A stretch of 38,902 nt of DNA from an uncultured Prochlorococcus sp. (lineage in GTDB: Bacteria; Cyanobacteriota; Cyanobacteriia; PCC-6307; Cyanobiaceae), in the NCBI GenBank assembly GCA_902628235.1, contig CACOMD010000008.1:1-38902 (forward strand). Direction: 5' to 3'. Positions 1 to 9,006 of this stretch are shown in pieces (positions within the stretch are counted from its first letter, which is position 1; every line of letters begins with the position of its first letter). Below the pieces are notes generated by a model. That model did not search any database and was not told the DNA's origin. It saw nothing but the letters and a program-made list of their open reading frames with translations. A program made the translations under genes and the position numbers.

Positions 1-597
1 ATAAAATTACTTCTAAGAATTTATGATTATGATAGAAATAAAGGAACAATATCTATTGATGGTTTGCCCATTCAAGAAATCAATCTAAAAGAATTAAGAA
101 AATGTTTTTCTTTAGTTAGTCAAGAAACCTATTTATTTGATGGAACTGTTTTAGAGAATATTTCTTATGGATCACATACCTCAAGCGTAGAAGAAATTAA
201 AAAAGCAGCAAAGATTGCAGAGGCTCATGATTTTATAGCAAAATTACCAAGGGGATATAAAACGATAGTAGGTGAAAGAGGAAAAATTCTTTCTGGAGGT
301 CAAAGACAAAGAATTGCTTTAGCAAGAGCTATTTTAAAAAATGCTCCAATTTTGATTCTTGATGAAGCAACAGCATCTGTTGATAATGAAACTGAAGTTT
401 TAATTCAAAAATCCCTAGCTAAATTAACTTTAGAAAAGACTACAATAGTTATTGCTCACAGATTAAGTACAATTAAAAATGCTGATAATATTATTGTTAT
501 GGATAAAGGAAAAATAATTGAGAAAGGTAAGCATCAACAATTATTAGAACAAGGAGGAATATATGCAGATTTATGGAATGTTCAAGTTGGAATTTAA
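1..597 (+). CDS. ABC transporter, ATP-binding domain (3' part, 5' end outside window)
   Basis: The reading frame is open from the first base of the window, so the gene begins upstream and only about 198 C-terminal residues are visible. They form the second half of an ABC nucleotide-binding domain. The Q-loop region (SLVSQETYLFDGT), the signature ILSGGQRQRIALARA, the Walker B ILDEATASVD and the switch histidine in IAHRLSTI are all present. The Q-loop wording and the ending shortly after the H-loop are typical of half-size exporters of the MsbA/lipid/peptide type, in which a membrane domain precedes the ATPase. Substrate cannot be told from this part. A first in-frame TTG at 64 is not the true start, because homologous sequence continues upstream of it. 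The gene faces psbP, with 7 bases between the two stops. Confidence 0.9.
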   Translation: MKLLLRIYDYDRNKGTISIDGLPIQEINLKELRKCFSLVSQETYLFDGTVLENISYGSHTSSVEEIKKAAKIAEAHDFIAKLPRGYKTIVGERGKILSGGQRQRIALARAILKNAPILILDEATASVDNETEVLIQKSLAKLTLEKTTIVIAHRLSTIKNADNIIVMDKGKIIEKGKHQQLLEQGGIYADLWNVQVGI

Positions 598-598
598 T

Positions 599-619
599 AA
601 CTTTTTATATTAAAAAGTT
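599..619. terminator. AT-rich hairpin between convergent genes
   Basis: An 8-base perfect inverted repeat (599-606 and 612-619) with a 5-base loop follows the stop of the ABC gene and overlaps the last codons of psbP. It could end transcription from either side. Only one pair is G-C and no strong T tract follows, so the call is weak. Confidence 0.3.
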
Positions 620-1153
620 AAAAGATTCAATTACATTTTTAAACATTTTATCAACTTTATTCCACCTCTCCTGGTTTGTACCAACTGCGAAAGTATATAA
701 ACTTCCCCTATCAATAACAACTGTCGCAAGTTCATGTCTATCTTGCTCGTTTAGATTAAGTTCGTACTCTAAATCATAAAATACATGTTTTTCATCTTCT
801 CTTTGATTAGCATTTAATAATTTTACAGACCTACCTGATCCTGCAGGCGCTATTACTTTATCAATTAAAGTTTGACCCACCTCCGATGGTGTCCCAAGTT
901 GATCTAACTCAACATCTTTATTTACATCAGAGACTACCAAGCTTAAAGTCTCATTACTATTGATTAAATCGTGATAAATAATTTCTGGGCCACCATCAAC
1001 TTTTACTCTAGTCCATCCTGTTGGGTAAAAAAATCCATACCTTCCATCAGGACTTTGATAAGCTTCTAAGCCGGCACTTAATCCACCACCGCAAGCACTC
1101 AAAAGAAAGCATATGGATAAAATTAAAAAATTTTTAAAGAGATTTTTTTTCAT
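605..1153 (-). CDS. psbP: PsbP-domain lipoprotein (CyanoP)
   Basis: The 182-residue protein starts with a lipoprotein signal: a lysine-rich N-terminus, a hydrophobic stretch and the lipobox LSAC with the acceptor Cys at residue 21. The rest is a PsbP fold, recognisable from the opening YQSPDGRYGFFYPTGW, the central segment around LGTPSEVGQTLI, and the ending with a serine-phenylalanine pair near the terminus. CyanoP is a lumenal, lipid-anchored protein involved in photosystem II assembly in cyanobacteria. The ATG at 1153 is the only start that keeps the signal peptide intact. The gene diverges from recR across a 107-base gap that should hold promoters for both. Function is from family knowledge; no catalytic residues are expected. 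Confidence 0.88.
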   Translation of the reverse strand: MKKNLFKNFLILSICFLLSACGGGLSAGLEAYQSPDGRYGFFYPTGWTRVKVDGGPEIIYHDLINSNETLSLVVSDVNKDVELDQLGTPSEVGQTLIDKVIAPAGSGRSVKLLNANQREDEKHVFYDLEYELNLNEQDRHELATVVIDRGSLYTFAVGTNQERWNKVDKMFKNVIESFNFLI

Positions 1154-1260
1154 TTTCTAGTAGGAATTTTATAACCTTAACAATCATAAGACATTAAAAG
1201 CAAACAAATAGAGCTAATTTTGAATTATATGCCTAGATTATTGTTAGAAAATATTCAATT

Positions 1261-1860
1261 TTGATAACTTTTACTAAACCTCTGGCAAAATTAATAGCGC
1301 ACTTTGAGAAATTCCCAGGAATAGGTCCAAGAACGGCACAAAGATTAGCACTTTATATCTTAAAACAACCTGAGCAGACAATAAAGGACTTCTCTAAAGC
1401 ACTTTTAGAGGCTCATCATAATGTGGGGCATTGCAAAAAATGTTTTAATCTTACTTCTGAACAGGAATGCGAAATATGTAAAAATCCCAATAGGAGTCAA
1501 AAAGTAATTTGCGTTGTAGCAGAGGCAAGAGATTTGCTAGCACTAGAAAGAGCAAGAGAATATAAAGGAATTTATCATGTAATTGGTGGATTAATATCCC
1601 CAATGGATTCAATTGGGCCAGAGCTACTTGAAATAAAAAGTTTAGTTGAAAGAGTTAGTAAAAATGACGTTGAGGAAATAATATTGGCACTAACTCCAAG
1701 TGTAGAGGGTGACACAACAAGTCTTTATATTGCTAAATTATTAACTCCCTTTACTAAGGTCACAAGAATTGCTTACGGCCTTCCAATGGGTAGTGAGTTA
1801 GAGTATGTTGATGAAGTGACACTTGCTCGTGCGCTTGAAGGAAGAAGAGATATTCTTTAG
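1261..1860 (+). CDS. recR: Recombination mediator protein RecR
   Basis: RecR acts with RecF/RecO to load RecA onto single-stranded DNA. The 199 residues show the family plan: a helix-hairpin-helix near [13 protein letters not shown] (residues 18-30), a four-Cys zinc finger (Cys58, 61, 70, 73), a Toprim domain beginning at ICVVAEARD, and the C-terminal [16 protein letters not shown] block. Length is normal. The start is a TTG at 1261. The only nearby ATG (1229) is in another frame and runs into a stop, and the N-terminus given by the TTG matches the family. lipA begins two bases after the stop, so the two are probably co-transcribed. Confidence 0.95.
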   Translation: MITFTKPLAKLIAHFEKFPGIGPRTAQRLALYILKQPEQTIKDFSKALLEAHHNVGHCKKCFNLTSEQECEICKNPNRSQKVICVVAEARDLLALERAREYKGIYHVIGGLISPMDSIGPELLEIKSLVERVSKNDVEEIILALTPSVEGDTTSLYIAKLLTPFTKVTRIAYGLPMGSELEYVDEVTLARALEGRRDIL

Positions 1861-1862
1861 GT

Positions 1863-2762
1863 ATGACATCCTTTAATTTTACTAAAGCTGATAATTTTTT
1901 AAGACTTCCGCCTTGGATAAAGTTTCCTATTAGTAGAGCTTCTGAATTCGAAAGAATTCAAAAACTTATCAAAGAAGCTAACATACATACTATTTGCGAA
2001 GAGGGAAGATGTCCTAATAGAGCGGAATGCTATGCCTCAGGAACTGCTACTTTTTTATTAGGTGGTTCAATCTGCTCAAGGGCTTGTGCATTTTGTCAAG
2101 TAAATAAAGGGAAACCTACAGAGCTCGACCAATTAGAAAGTATAAAAGTTGCAAAAGCTGTAAAGTATTTAAATTTAAAATATGTTGTCCTCACTTCGGT
2201 AGCAAGAGATGATTTACGAGATCATGGTGCAATTTTATTTACCTCTACAATTGACGAGATAAGAAAAATAGATCCCTTAATTAAAATTGAAGTTTTAACA
2301 CCAGATTTATGGGGCGGCGGAAAAAATTTGAAGGAGAGAGAAGAACTTCAAAAACAGCGATTAAAAATAATTCTTGATAAAAAACCAATATGCTTTAACC
2401 ATAATCTTGAGACAGTAGAAAGACTTCAAAGAGAAGTGAGAAGAGGAGCAAATTACAAAAGTTCACTAGGTTTGCTTAATATGGCGAAAAATATTTACCC
2501 AAATATTGAAACAAAGTCTGGCATTATGCTCGGCTTAGGAGAAAATTTAGAAGAAATAAAAAAAACAATAATAGATCTAAAACAAATAAACTGTGATCAA
2601 ATTACAATCGGTCAGTATTTAAGACCTTCGTTAAATCATTTACCCGTCAAAAAATATTGGGATCCAGAAGAATTTGAATATATTGAAAAATTCTCAAAGC
2701 AGTTAGGTTTTAATAAAGTTTCATGTGGTCCATTAATAAGGAGTAGTTATCACGCAGGATAA
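1863..2762 (+). CDS. lipA: Lipoyl synthase
   Basis: Radical-SAM enzyme that inserts two sulfurs into octanoyl groups on lipoyl-dependent proteins. Both iron-sulfur sites are visible: the auxiliary cluster motif CX4CX5C (Cys45, 50, 56) and the radical-SAM motif CX3CX2C (Cys71, 75, 78). The C-terminal RSSY supplies the serine ligand of the auxiliary cluster known in this family. At 299 residues it is of usual length and starts with ATG two bases after the recR stop. The 3' end overlaps the convergent gene at 2750-3259 by 13 bases. Confidence 0.96.
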   Translation: MTSFNFTKADNFLRLPPWIKFPISRASEFERIQKLIKEANIHTICEEGRCPNRAECYASGTATFLLGGSICSRACAFCQVNKGKPTELDQLESIKVAKAVKYLNLKYVVLTSVARDDLRDHGAILFTSTIDEIRKIDPLIKIEVLTPDLWGGGKNLKEREELQKQRLKIILDKKPICFNHNLETVERLQREVRRGANYKSSLGLLNMAKNIYPNIETKSGIMLGLGENLEEIKKTIIDLKQINCDQITIGQYLRPSLNHLPVKKYWDPEEFEYIEKFSKQLGFNKVSCGPLIRSSYHAG

Positions 2763-3259
2763 ATAAAATTTTCTTTCAGTAATTTTTTTTCTAACTTTTT
2801 AAGTATTTTCGAACAATCACCTTTCATTAAAGTACCAGCACCACCCCATATTAATCTTAAAATAAGATCTGAAGGAGAGGCTCCTACTTCTTTAATAAAA
2901 GTAAAACCAATAAATCTAAAATATCTGACAAGTTTTTTACTATATCCTTCAGAATCATAAATAGCTAACAATCTTGCAAATTTACATGTAGTTTTTTCTA
3001 AAGCCCATGCCATTGTAGTAGCCCAAATTAATTCAGAAACAAATTTTGGAGAATCATTTAAAATTCTTAGCGTATCCAGTTGAAGTCCATTTCTAGTGGG
3101 TATTGTCCAGCCTTTAATTTCTCCCCAAATCTTTACAGAATTATTATTTATCTGAGCAACAATAATTCTAAAAATTTTCAATCCTAAAAACTCTCTGACT
3201 TGAATTTTTATAGTTAAATTTTGTGAGTCAGCAAATCTTTGTATTTGATTTATATTCAT
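2750..3259 (-). CDS. Conserved hypothetical protein, possibly GNAT-like
   Basis: I do not recognise this 169-residue protein with certainty. It has no signal peptide or membrane helix. The stretch around residues 95-125 (alanine-rich helix, then ARLLAIYDSEGYSKKLVRYF and a phenylalanine-rich GFTF strand) resembles the acetyl-CoA-binding region of GNAT acetyltransferases, but the usual R/QxxGxG/A loop is not clear. The C-terminus is lysine-rich. It is the last gene of the six-gene minus-strand run, starting 14 bases after trhO, and its 3' end overlaps lipA by 13 bases. Its position suggests co-expression with trhO and bioB. Confidence 0.7.
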   Translation of the reverse strand: MNINQIQRFADSQNLTIKIQVREFLGLKIFRIIVAQINNNSVKIWGEIKGWTIPTRNGLQLDTLRILNDSPKFVSELIWATTMAWALEKTTCKFARLLAIYDSEGYSKKLVRYFRFIGFTFIKEVGASPSDLILRLIWGGAGTLMKGDCSKILKKLEKKLLKENFIYPA

Positions 3260-3273
3260 ATTAAGAATCTTTC

Positions 3274-4191
3274 TTAATTATAAGTTGATTTTTCTATTTT
3301 ATCTTCAATTTGCTTTTGTCTTTCAGCAAACCTGGCCCTATCAGCATCAGTAAATTTTTCTATACATAAATGACATTGAACACCTTCAATATAATGAAGT
3401 TTTTTCTTATCTTCTGCTGATAATGGCATTCCACATGCATGACAAATTGAATAAGAACCCTTTTTTAAATTATTATCCACAGATACTCTTTCATCAAATA
3501 CGTAACATTCACCTTTATATTGATTTCTTTTTGATGGAATATCCTCTAAATATTTAAGGATGCCTCCCTTTAGATGATAAGTGTTTTGATAACCTTTCTC
3601 TATTAGTAATGATGTTGCTTTTTCACATCTTATCCCTCCTGTACAAAACATTGCAATATTAATATTTTCGTTATCATTAGTAATTTTTTTTAGATTTTTA
3701 TCAAGCCAATCAGGAAATTCTCTAAAGTTTTTTAAATTTGGATTAATAGCATTATCAAAACTACCTAGAGAAACTTCGTAATGATTTCTCGTATCAATGA
3801 CAATAGTATTTTCGTCAGCAAGTAAATTATTCCATTTTTCAGAATCAACATAAATGCCTGATTTTTTTTCTGGACTAATACTACTTATACCCATAGTAAC
3901 AATTTCAGATTTAATTTTAATTTTAAATTTTTTAAAAATTTTCTTCTCAGAAAAACTAATCTTTTCATTTAAGTCTTGATCTTTTAGAAAAATTTTTATT
4001 TCTCTGTGAAAAATACTCACTATTCTTCCCTTACCACAAATTGTTCCATTAATTCCTTCTTTTGCCAGAATTATTAAACCAGAGATACCTTTATCTTCAA
4101 ATTTTTCTAGTTTGTCCTTCAATTTAAATAGTTCATTTTCTGCAATTTGACTAAAACAATAAAACGAGACAATTTTATAGGTTACTTTCAT
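3274..4191 (-). CDS. trhO: tRNA uridine(34) hydroxylase, rhodanese family
   Basis: The 305-residue protein has the YceA/TrhO layout: an N-terminal acylphosphatase-like domain (residues 1-100), a rhodanese domain with the loop CTGGIRC (Cys183 to Cys189), and a C-terminal tail with paired cysteines (CHACG and CHLC) that could bind a metal. Enzymes of this family hydroxylate U34 of certain tRNAs in an oxygen-independent way in Escherichia coli; that role is carried over by homology. The ATG overlaps the bioB stop as ATGA, implying translational coupling. Confidence 0.87.
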   Translation of the reverse strand: MKVTYKIVSFYCFSQIAENELFKLKDKLEKFEDKGISGLIILAKEGINGTICGKGRIVSIFHREIKIFLKDQDLNEKISFSEKKIFKKFKIKIKSEIVTMGISSISPEKKSGIYVDSEKWNNLLADENTIVIDTRNHYEVSLGSFDNAINPNLKNFREFPDWLDKNLKKITNDNENINIAMFCTGGIRCEKATSLLIEKGYQNTYHLKGGILKYLEDIPSKRNQYKGECYVFDERVSVDNNLKKGSYSICHACGMPLSAEDKKKLHYIEGVQCHLCIEKFTDADRARFAERQKQIEDKIEKSTYN

Positions 4192-5195
4192 TTAGAGGAA
4201 AGTGCATGTTTATCTAAAACAAAATTTTTATTAAAAGAGACTCCTACTTCTTCTAGAAGTTTTCTATCTGTTTCACAAGCAGGATTTGAGGTTGTAAGCA
4301 ATTCATCACCATAAAAAATAGAATTTGCACCACATTGAAAACATAAAATTTGTGCCTCTTTAGAGAGATTTTCTCTACCTGCACTTAATCGAACTTTACT
4401 TCTAGGCATAAGTATCCTTGCTGTAGCAACCATTCTAATCATTTCTATCGAATCAACCTCTTTAGAGTTTTCTAACTTAGTGCCCTCAATAGCCACTAAC
4501 GCATTTATTGGAACACTCTCAGGATGTGGATTCATATTAGAGAGGACTTGAAGTAATGAAGCTCTATCTTTATTAGACTCACCTAATCCGATTATTCCGC
4601 CGCAACAAATATTAATTCCTGCACTTCTTACCCTTTTAAGTGTATCTAATCTATCTTGATAAGTTCTTGTAGTAATTATATTTTGATAATATTCAGGACT
4701 TGTATCAAGATTATGATTGTAGGCAGTTAAACCAGCCTCTGCCAACTTTAAAGCTTGCGCATCATTCAGCATTCCTGCGGTAACACATGCCTCCATTCCT
4801 AAATTCCTGACACCTTTAACCATTTCTATCATTGAATTAAAAGCACTTCCATCTCTTATCTCTCTCCAAGCCCAGCCCATACAAAATCTTTCTGCTCCTT
4901 GATTCTTAGCTATTTCTGCTTTCTTTAAAACAGATTCTACTTCTTGGATAGGATTACTTTTTATTTGGCTATTACTATAAATAGATTGACTACAATATGA
5001 ACAATTTTCTGTACATCCTCCTGTCTTTACACTAAGAAGTGTAGATAACTGAACTCTATAATTATTAAACTTGCGATGAACTATCTGAGCATGCCACATT
5101 AAATCTATTAGAGGTAGATTTAAAATTTCAAGAATCTCTTTTCTATTCCAGTCATATTTTACATCTAATGATGAATCTTGATTCAATTTAATCAT
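4188..5195 (-). CDS. bioB: Biotin synthase
   Basis: Radical-SAM enzyme converting dethiobiotin to biotin. The CX3CX2C motif lies at Cys61, Cys65 and Cys68 within [13 protein letters not shown]. Further family blocks follow: the [15 protein letters not shown] region, [12 protein letters not shown], the [11 protein letters not shown] loop and the arginine of VRLSAGREN that helps bind the second iron-sulfur cluster. The length of 335 residues is normal. It starts with ATG six bases after the uppS stop and overlaps trhO by four bases, inside the long minus-strand operon. Confidence 0.97.
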   Translation of the reverse strand: MIKLNQDSSLDVKYDWNRKEILEILNLPLIDLMWHAQIVHRKFNNYRVQLSTLLSVKTGGCTENCSYCSQSIYSNSQIKSNPIQEVESVLKKAEIAKNQGAERFCMGWAWREIRDGSAFNSMIEMVKGVRNLGMEACVTAGMLNDAQALKLAEAGLTAYNHNLDTSPEYYQNIITTRTYQDRLDTLKRVRSAGINICCGGIIGLGESNKDRASLLQVLSNMNPHPESVPINALVAIEGTKLENSKEVDSIEMIRMVATARILMPRSKVRLSAGRENLSKEAQILCFQCGANSIFYGDELLTTSNPACETDRKLLEEVGVSFNKNFVLDKHALSSK

Positions 5196-5201
5196 TTTGA
5201 A

Positions 5202-6002
5202 TTACCCAAAAGAGAAAGAACTTTTTAATGATTGATTTGAGACTGATTTAATTCCACCAAATCTCCTATTTCTTGATTGGTAGTCAATAATGGCTTTTAA
5301 GAATTCATTCTCATCAAATTCAGGCCATAAAACATCAGTTATGTAAATTTCAGAATAAGCAAGCTGCCAAAGTAAAAAGTTACTTATGCGCTTTTCTCCA
5401 CTAGTTCTTATTAACAAGTCAGGATCCTGAAAATCACTTGTAAGTAAAAGTGATTCGAACATTTCTTCATTGATTTGGTCGGGTTTAATTTCTCCTGAGA
5501 TTGACTTCCTAGCTAATTCTTTTGCAACTTTTACCAATTCCTGCCTTCCTCCATAATTTGTACAGATATTTAAAGTAAACTCATCATTATGATGAGTAAT
5601 ATTTTCAGCATTAACAAATTTTTTTCTTAAATCTTCAGAGAAAGAAGATAAATCACCAATAAATTTGATTCTTATTAACTCTCTGTTTAATTCATTAATC
5701 TCTTGATCTAAAACTTTTTCGAATAAATTTAAAAGAAAATTAACCTCTTCAGGTGGTCTTGTCCAATTCTCAGTTGAAAAAGCATAAACAGTTAAAACTT
5801 TGATACCAATCTTTTTGGATAATCTAATTATGTTTTTTAGAACTGATACACCCTTATTATGGCCATATGATCTTGTAAAACCTTTATTTACTCCCCATCG
5901 ACCATTACCATCCATAATTACAGCTATATGATTAGGGACTCTAAGTTTATCTATTTCTGAGGATAAATCTTTAATTTTACTTGTTGAATTTTTTAATTTC
6001 AT
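5202..6002 (-). CDS. uppS: Undecaprenyl diphosphate synthase (cis-prenyltransferase)
   Basis: Makes the C55 lipid carrier for peptidoglycan and other wall polymers by adding isopentenyl units in cis. The catalytic aspartate (Asp31) is in IMDGNGRWG. Other conserved blocks are AFSTENWTRP, the NYGGRQELV segment and RTSGEKRISNFLLWQLAYSE near the C-terminus. It has 266 residues, with a short charged N-terminal extension. Start is ATG at 6002, 22 bases after cdaA. The link with lysA upstream (diaminopimelate supply) and cdaA gives the operon a cell-wall theme. Confidence 0.96.
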   Translation of the reverse strand: MKLKNSTSKIKDLSSEIDKLRVPNHIAVIMDGNGRWGVNKGFTRSYGHNKGVSVLKNIIRLSKKIGIKVLTVYAFSTENWTRPPEEVNFLLNLFEKVLDQEINELNRELIRIKFIGDLSSFSEDLRKKFVNAENITHHNDEFTLNICTNYGGRQELVKVAKELARKSISGEIKPDQINEEMFESLLLTSDFQDPDLLIRTSGEKRISNFLLWQLAYSEIYITDVLWPEFDENEFLKAIIDYQSRNRRFGGIKSVSNQSLKSSFSFG

Positions 6003-6024
6003 AATCGATATGAAGTGTTTGATT

Positions 6025-6903
6025 TTAATCAGAATTGTTAACAGATTTATCTACACCAATACTGGGAATGATATCAATTGTCTCCTTTTTTGGCATTGAA
6101 ACATTTCTATTTGTAGATGATTTTGAAATGGTTTGGTTATTTAGTCCTCCAATAAAATCACTCAATAACTCTTGCAATCTACTACTTGTGATTGGTCTTT
6201 CAAGCTTTCCTTGATTAGCAAGTGATAATGTTCCTGTTTCTTCTGAGACGACAATACAAATGCATCTATCAAATCGTTCAGTAATTCCCAAAGCAGCTAA
6301 ATGTCTCGTTCCATATCTACTTATCCCTTGACGAGATAAAGGGAGTATTACTCCTGCAGAAATAATTTTATTACCTTTGACTAAAATCGCACCATCGTGC
6401 AAAGGCGTATCTGTAGCGAATAAATTTATCAAAAGATCTGTAGAAAGCTGTGCATCTATCTTTATACCTGAATATAAAAAATCTTCTGGTCTTAAATCAC
6501 TCCCAATATCAACAACCATAAGAGCTCCTCTCCTATTTTGAGAAAGTTTTCCGGCTGCATCTACAAGCTGATTCACTGCATTTGAATTTGCCCTAAATTC
6601 CTTCTGAGGATTACCTAAAAGGACAGCTAATCTTCCTGTACCTAATAATTCCATTAATCTCCTTAGTTCTCCTTGCCACAAAATTGCAAGAGATAAAGAA
6701 CATGCGATTACCAAAGCATCGATTAATTTTGAAGTTAAGGGTAGAGAGGCAAATCTCTGGACAAACCAAGCTAAAGATACCAAAAATAAATATCCCCTAA
6801 GAAGCCATAAAGTCCTTTGCTCTTTAACTCGCGAGAAAAGCAGCATACCGAAACCAGCTGCAAAAAAAACATCGAGTAAAAGTTTTAAATTTAAAAACCC
6901 CAA
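6025..6903 (-). CDS. cdaA: Membrane diadenylate cyclase, CdaA/DacA type
   Basis: Forms cyclic di-AMP from two ATP. The 292-residue protein has an N-terminal membrane part with about three hydrophobic helices (residues 5-23, 32-50, 60-77), then a DAC domain. The DGA motif is at residues 170-172. The second motif, usually RHR, reads RHL here (Arg200, His201, Leu202), in GTRHLAALG. The start is a TTG at 6903: upstream in this frame a stop appears four codons earlier, and no ATG gives the full first helix. The C-terminal tail of about 45 residues is polar and probably disordered. It lies 38 bases after lysA and 22 before uppS. In Firmicutes cdaA sits with cell-wall genes; here the neighbours are wall-precursor genes too. 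Confidence 0.88.
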   Translation of the reverse strand: MGFLNLKLLLDVFFAAGFGMLLFSRVKEQRTLWLLRGYLFLVSLAWFVQRFASLPLTSKLIDALVIACSLSLAILWQGELRRLMELLGTGRLAVLLGNPQKEFRANSNAVNQLVDAAGKLSQNRRGALMVVDIGSDLRPEDFLYSGIKIDAQLSTDLLINLFATDTPLHDGAILVKGNKIISAGVILPLSRQGISRYGTRHLAALGITERFDRCICIVVSEETGTLSLANQGKLERPITSSRLQELLSDFIGGLNNQTISKSSTNRNVSMPKKETIDIIPSIGVDKSVNNSD

Positions 6904-6941
6904 AATCTCACATTAAATTTAAATACTTATTTTAAACTTAC

Positions 6942-8312
6942 CTAAGATTGTTTAATAAAGCGATCTGGCAGAACATCAAATTTTAGTAGATCTTCAGATG
7001 TTTCTCTTTTTTGAATTAATTCAGCACTACCATTTGAAACTAATAATGCTGCAGGCCTCGGGATCCTATTGTAGTTTGAACTCATTGAAAGATTATAAGC
7101 ACCAGTTCCAAAAACACATAATAAATCGCCAGTTTTACAGTTTCCAATTTCAATTTCTTTAAATAAAACATCTCCAGACTCGCAATGCTTTCCAGCTACT
7201 GTATATTTATTTTTTTGGTTTTTATTAAGAGGATTATTTACTAAACAAGCGGAATAATTTGACTGATAAGTAATTGGTCTTGGATTGTCACTCATTCCCC
7301 CATCAACAGATATATATGTTTTCAATCCTGGAATCTCTTTAAATGAGCCTATTTTATATATAGTTACTCCTGCAGTTGAAACTATTGATCTACCAGGTTC
7401 ACACATAAGTAGTGGTAATTTAAAATTATTTGTATTACATGCTTTTAAGACTGATTCAGATACTGTTTTAACCCAGTCCTCTATTGAAGGGGGATCATCT
7501 TCAGTTGTATATTTAATTCCTAAACCTCCTCCAACATTTAATTCCTGTATTTGATGACCATATTTTTGAGCATCAATTGCAAAATTGACTAATATTTCTC
7601 CCAGATCTCGATGTGGTTCTAATTCAAATATTTGGGACCCTATATGAGCATGTAAACCAACTAACTCAAGGTTATTGACTTTATTAATTTCTTCAAACAC
7701 ATAACTTAAATTTTCTAGGCCAAATCCAAATTTGCTATCAAAAGATCCAGTTCGAATATATTCATGAGTGTGACATTCTATTCCAGGTGTGAATCTAATC
7801 ATTATGTTGATTTTTCTATCTAAAGATTCAGAAAAACTTATCATCCTCTCCAAGTCATAATTATTATCTACAACGACTTTAATTTTATTTTTTACCGCAA
7901 ACTCTAATTCCTTATCAGATTTATTATTACCATGAAAAACAATTTTTTCGCAGGAGACACCACCCTTAAGTGCTGTTAATAATTCACCTTCGGAAACAGC
8001 ATCTAGGCCAAATCCCTCAGAAGATATCAAATTACTCATAAATAAGGAACTATTAGCTTTAGATGCATAGATAGGAAGAGAATTACCAGGATAATATTTA
8101 GTAAGTGCATTTTTATACGCTTTACAGGAATTTCTCAAAGTTAATTCATCTAAAATATATAATGGTGAACCGTAATTTTCTATTAACTGCTCTACTGAAC
8201 ATCCTCCAATAAATAATTTATCATTATTAATTGTGGTACTTAAAGGTACAATATTTTTATTAGGACTTTCAAAATCAATTTTATTATTAATAAATGAGTT
8301 TTTTTCTTTCAT
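6942..8312 (-). CDS. lysA: Diaminopimelate decarboxylase
   Basis: PLP enzyme giving L-lysine from meso-diaminopimelate. Visible motifs are the PLP lysine in PIYASKANSS, GFGLDAVSEGE, the HIGSQI block, the glycine-rich GGGLGIKY that holds the PLP phosphate, EPGRSIV, and the substrate-side CESGD. I place the start at the ATG at 8312 (456 residues) because an AGGA lies six bases upstream. A TTG at 8333 would add seven residues and is less likely. An N-terminal extension of about 30 polar residues precedes the barrel. It is the first gene of the minus-strand run down to 2750, so its upstream gap (8313-8388) should carry the operon promoter as well as that of the divergent rimI. Confidence 0.94.
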   Translation of the reverse strand: MKEKNSFINNKIDFESPNKNIVPLSTTINNDKLFIGGCSVEQLIENYGSPLYILDELTLRNSCKAYKNALTKYYPGNSLPIYASKANSSLFMSNLISSEGFGLDAVSEGELLTALKGGVSCEKIVFHGNNKSDKELEFAVKNKIKVVVDNNYDLERMISFSESLDRKINIMIRFTPGIECHTHEYIRTGSFDSKFGFGLENLSYVFEEINKVNNLELVGLHAHIGSQIFELEPHRDLGEILVNFAIDAQKYGHQIQELNVGGGLGIKYTTEDDPPSIEDWVKTVSESVLKACNTNNFKLPLLMCEPGRSIVSTAGVTIYKIGSFKEIPGLKTYISVDGGMSDNPRPITYQSNYSACLVNNPLNKNQKNKYTVAGKHCESGDVLFKEIEIGNCKTGDLLCVFGTGAYNLSMSSNYNRIPRPAALLVSNGSAELIQKRETSEDLLKFDVLPDRFIKQS

Positions 8313-8388
8313 TTTTAATCCTTTTTTCTGCAATACATTACAAGTTTATCAATTAAGAAAAACTTTTTTATTGTAGGCATCAAAAATA

Positions 8389-8820
8389 ATGATAAATATA
8401 AGAAAAATAGATTCTAAAAATTCAAAAAGTTGTTACGAACTAGACTTAAAATCGATAAAACATTGGAATCAAAATCAATGGGAAAAAGAACTTGAGAAGG
8501 ATTACATTAACGCAATGGGAATATTTCTTAATAACTCAATAATAGGTGTATGTGTTATTCATAAAATATACGATGAAGCAGAAATAAGATATTTATCAAT
8601 TCATCCCTCGTACCAAAAAAGAGGATTAGGTAAAAAATTAATTAATCAGATTATGAAAGAATGCAAAAATGAAAATATTAAGAGAATTTTTTTAGAGGTT
8701 TCAATAAAAAATAAACAAGCTTTAAGCTTCTATAAGAATTATGGGTTCAAAACAATCGACATAAGAAAGAATTATTATAAAGATGGCTCTGATGCTCTTA
8801 TTAAAGAAAAAAAATGTTAA
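8389..8820 (+). CDS. rimI: GNAT acetyltransferase, RimI-like
   Basis: The 143-residue protein is a compact GNAT domain. The acetyl-CoA loop is in YQKRGLGKKLI (Q/RxxGxG form), preceded by the EIRYLSIHPSY strand. Then comes FLEVSIKNKQALSFYKNYGF, which matches the RimI-type ending with the Asn-rich segment and a conserved Tyr. RimI acetylates the N-terminal alanine of ribosomal protein S18; whether this protein does so is inference from the C-terminal motif. Start is ATG at 8389. It diverges from lysA and ends 186 bases before clpC. Confidence 0.82.
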   Translation: MINIRKIDSKNSKSCYELDLKSIKHWNQNQWEKELEKDYINAMGIFLNNSIIGVCVIHKIYDEAEIRYLSIHPSYQKRGLGKKLINQIMKECKNENIKRIFLEVSIKNKQALSFYKNYGFKTIDIRKNYYKDGSDALIKEKKC

Positions 8821-9006
8821 ATAAATAATTAAATTTATTTATTGTGCGGATAACCAGAATCCTTTAAACACTAGTGAATCAAGCCAATCCCGCTGATAAT
8901 GTAGTATTTGGTCAAAGCAAAAAATACATTAGGTATTCACAAAAGCTCATTCTGAACACAAAATAGGCTCAATACTGGTAGGTTATTAGTAGGAACTCAA
9001 CATGTA

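Noticed and set aside
573..779. Small plus-strand reading frame opposite psbP
   Set aside because: It is antisense to a clear psbP and has no features of its own.
8313..8333. Longer lysA starting from TTG at 8333
   Set aside because: The ATG at 8312 has AGGA at good spacing; the TTG has none, and the added residues are not needed by the fold.
8821..9006. A small RNA gene in the rimI-clpC gap
   Set aside because: The gap is somewhat less AT-rich than others and has a weak inverted repeat (GTATTT/AAATAC), but I found no known picocyanobacterial small RNA motif and no terminator. It is more likely the clpC leader and promoter.
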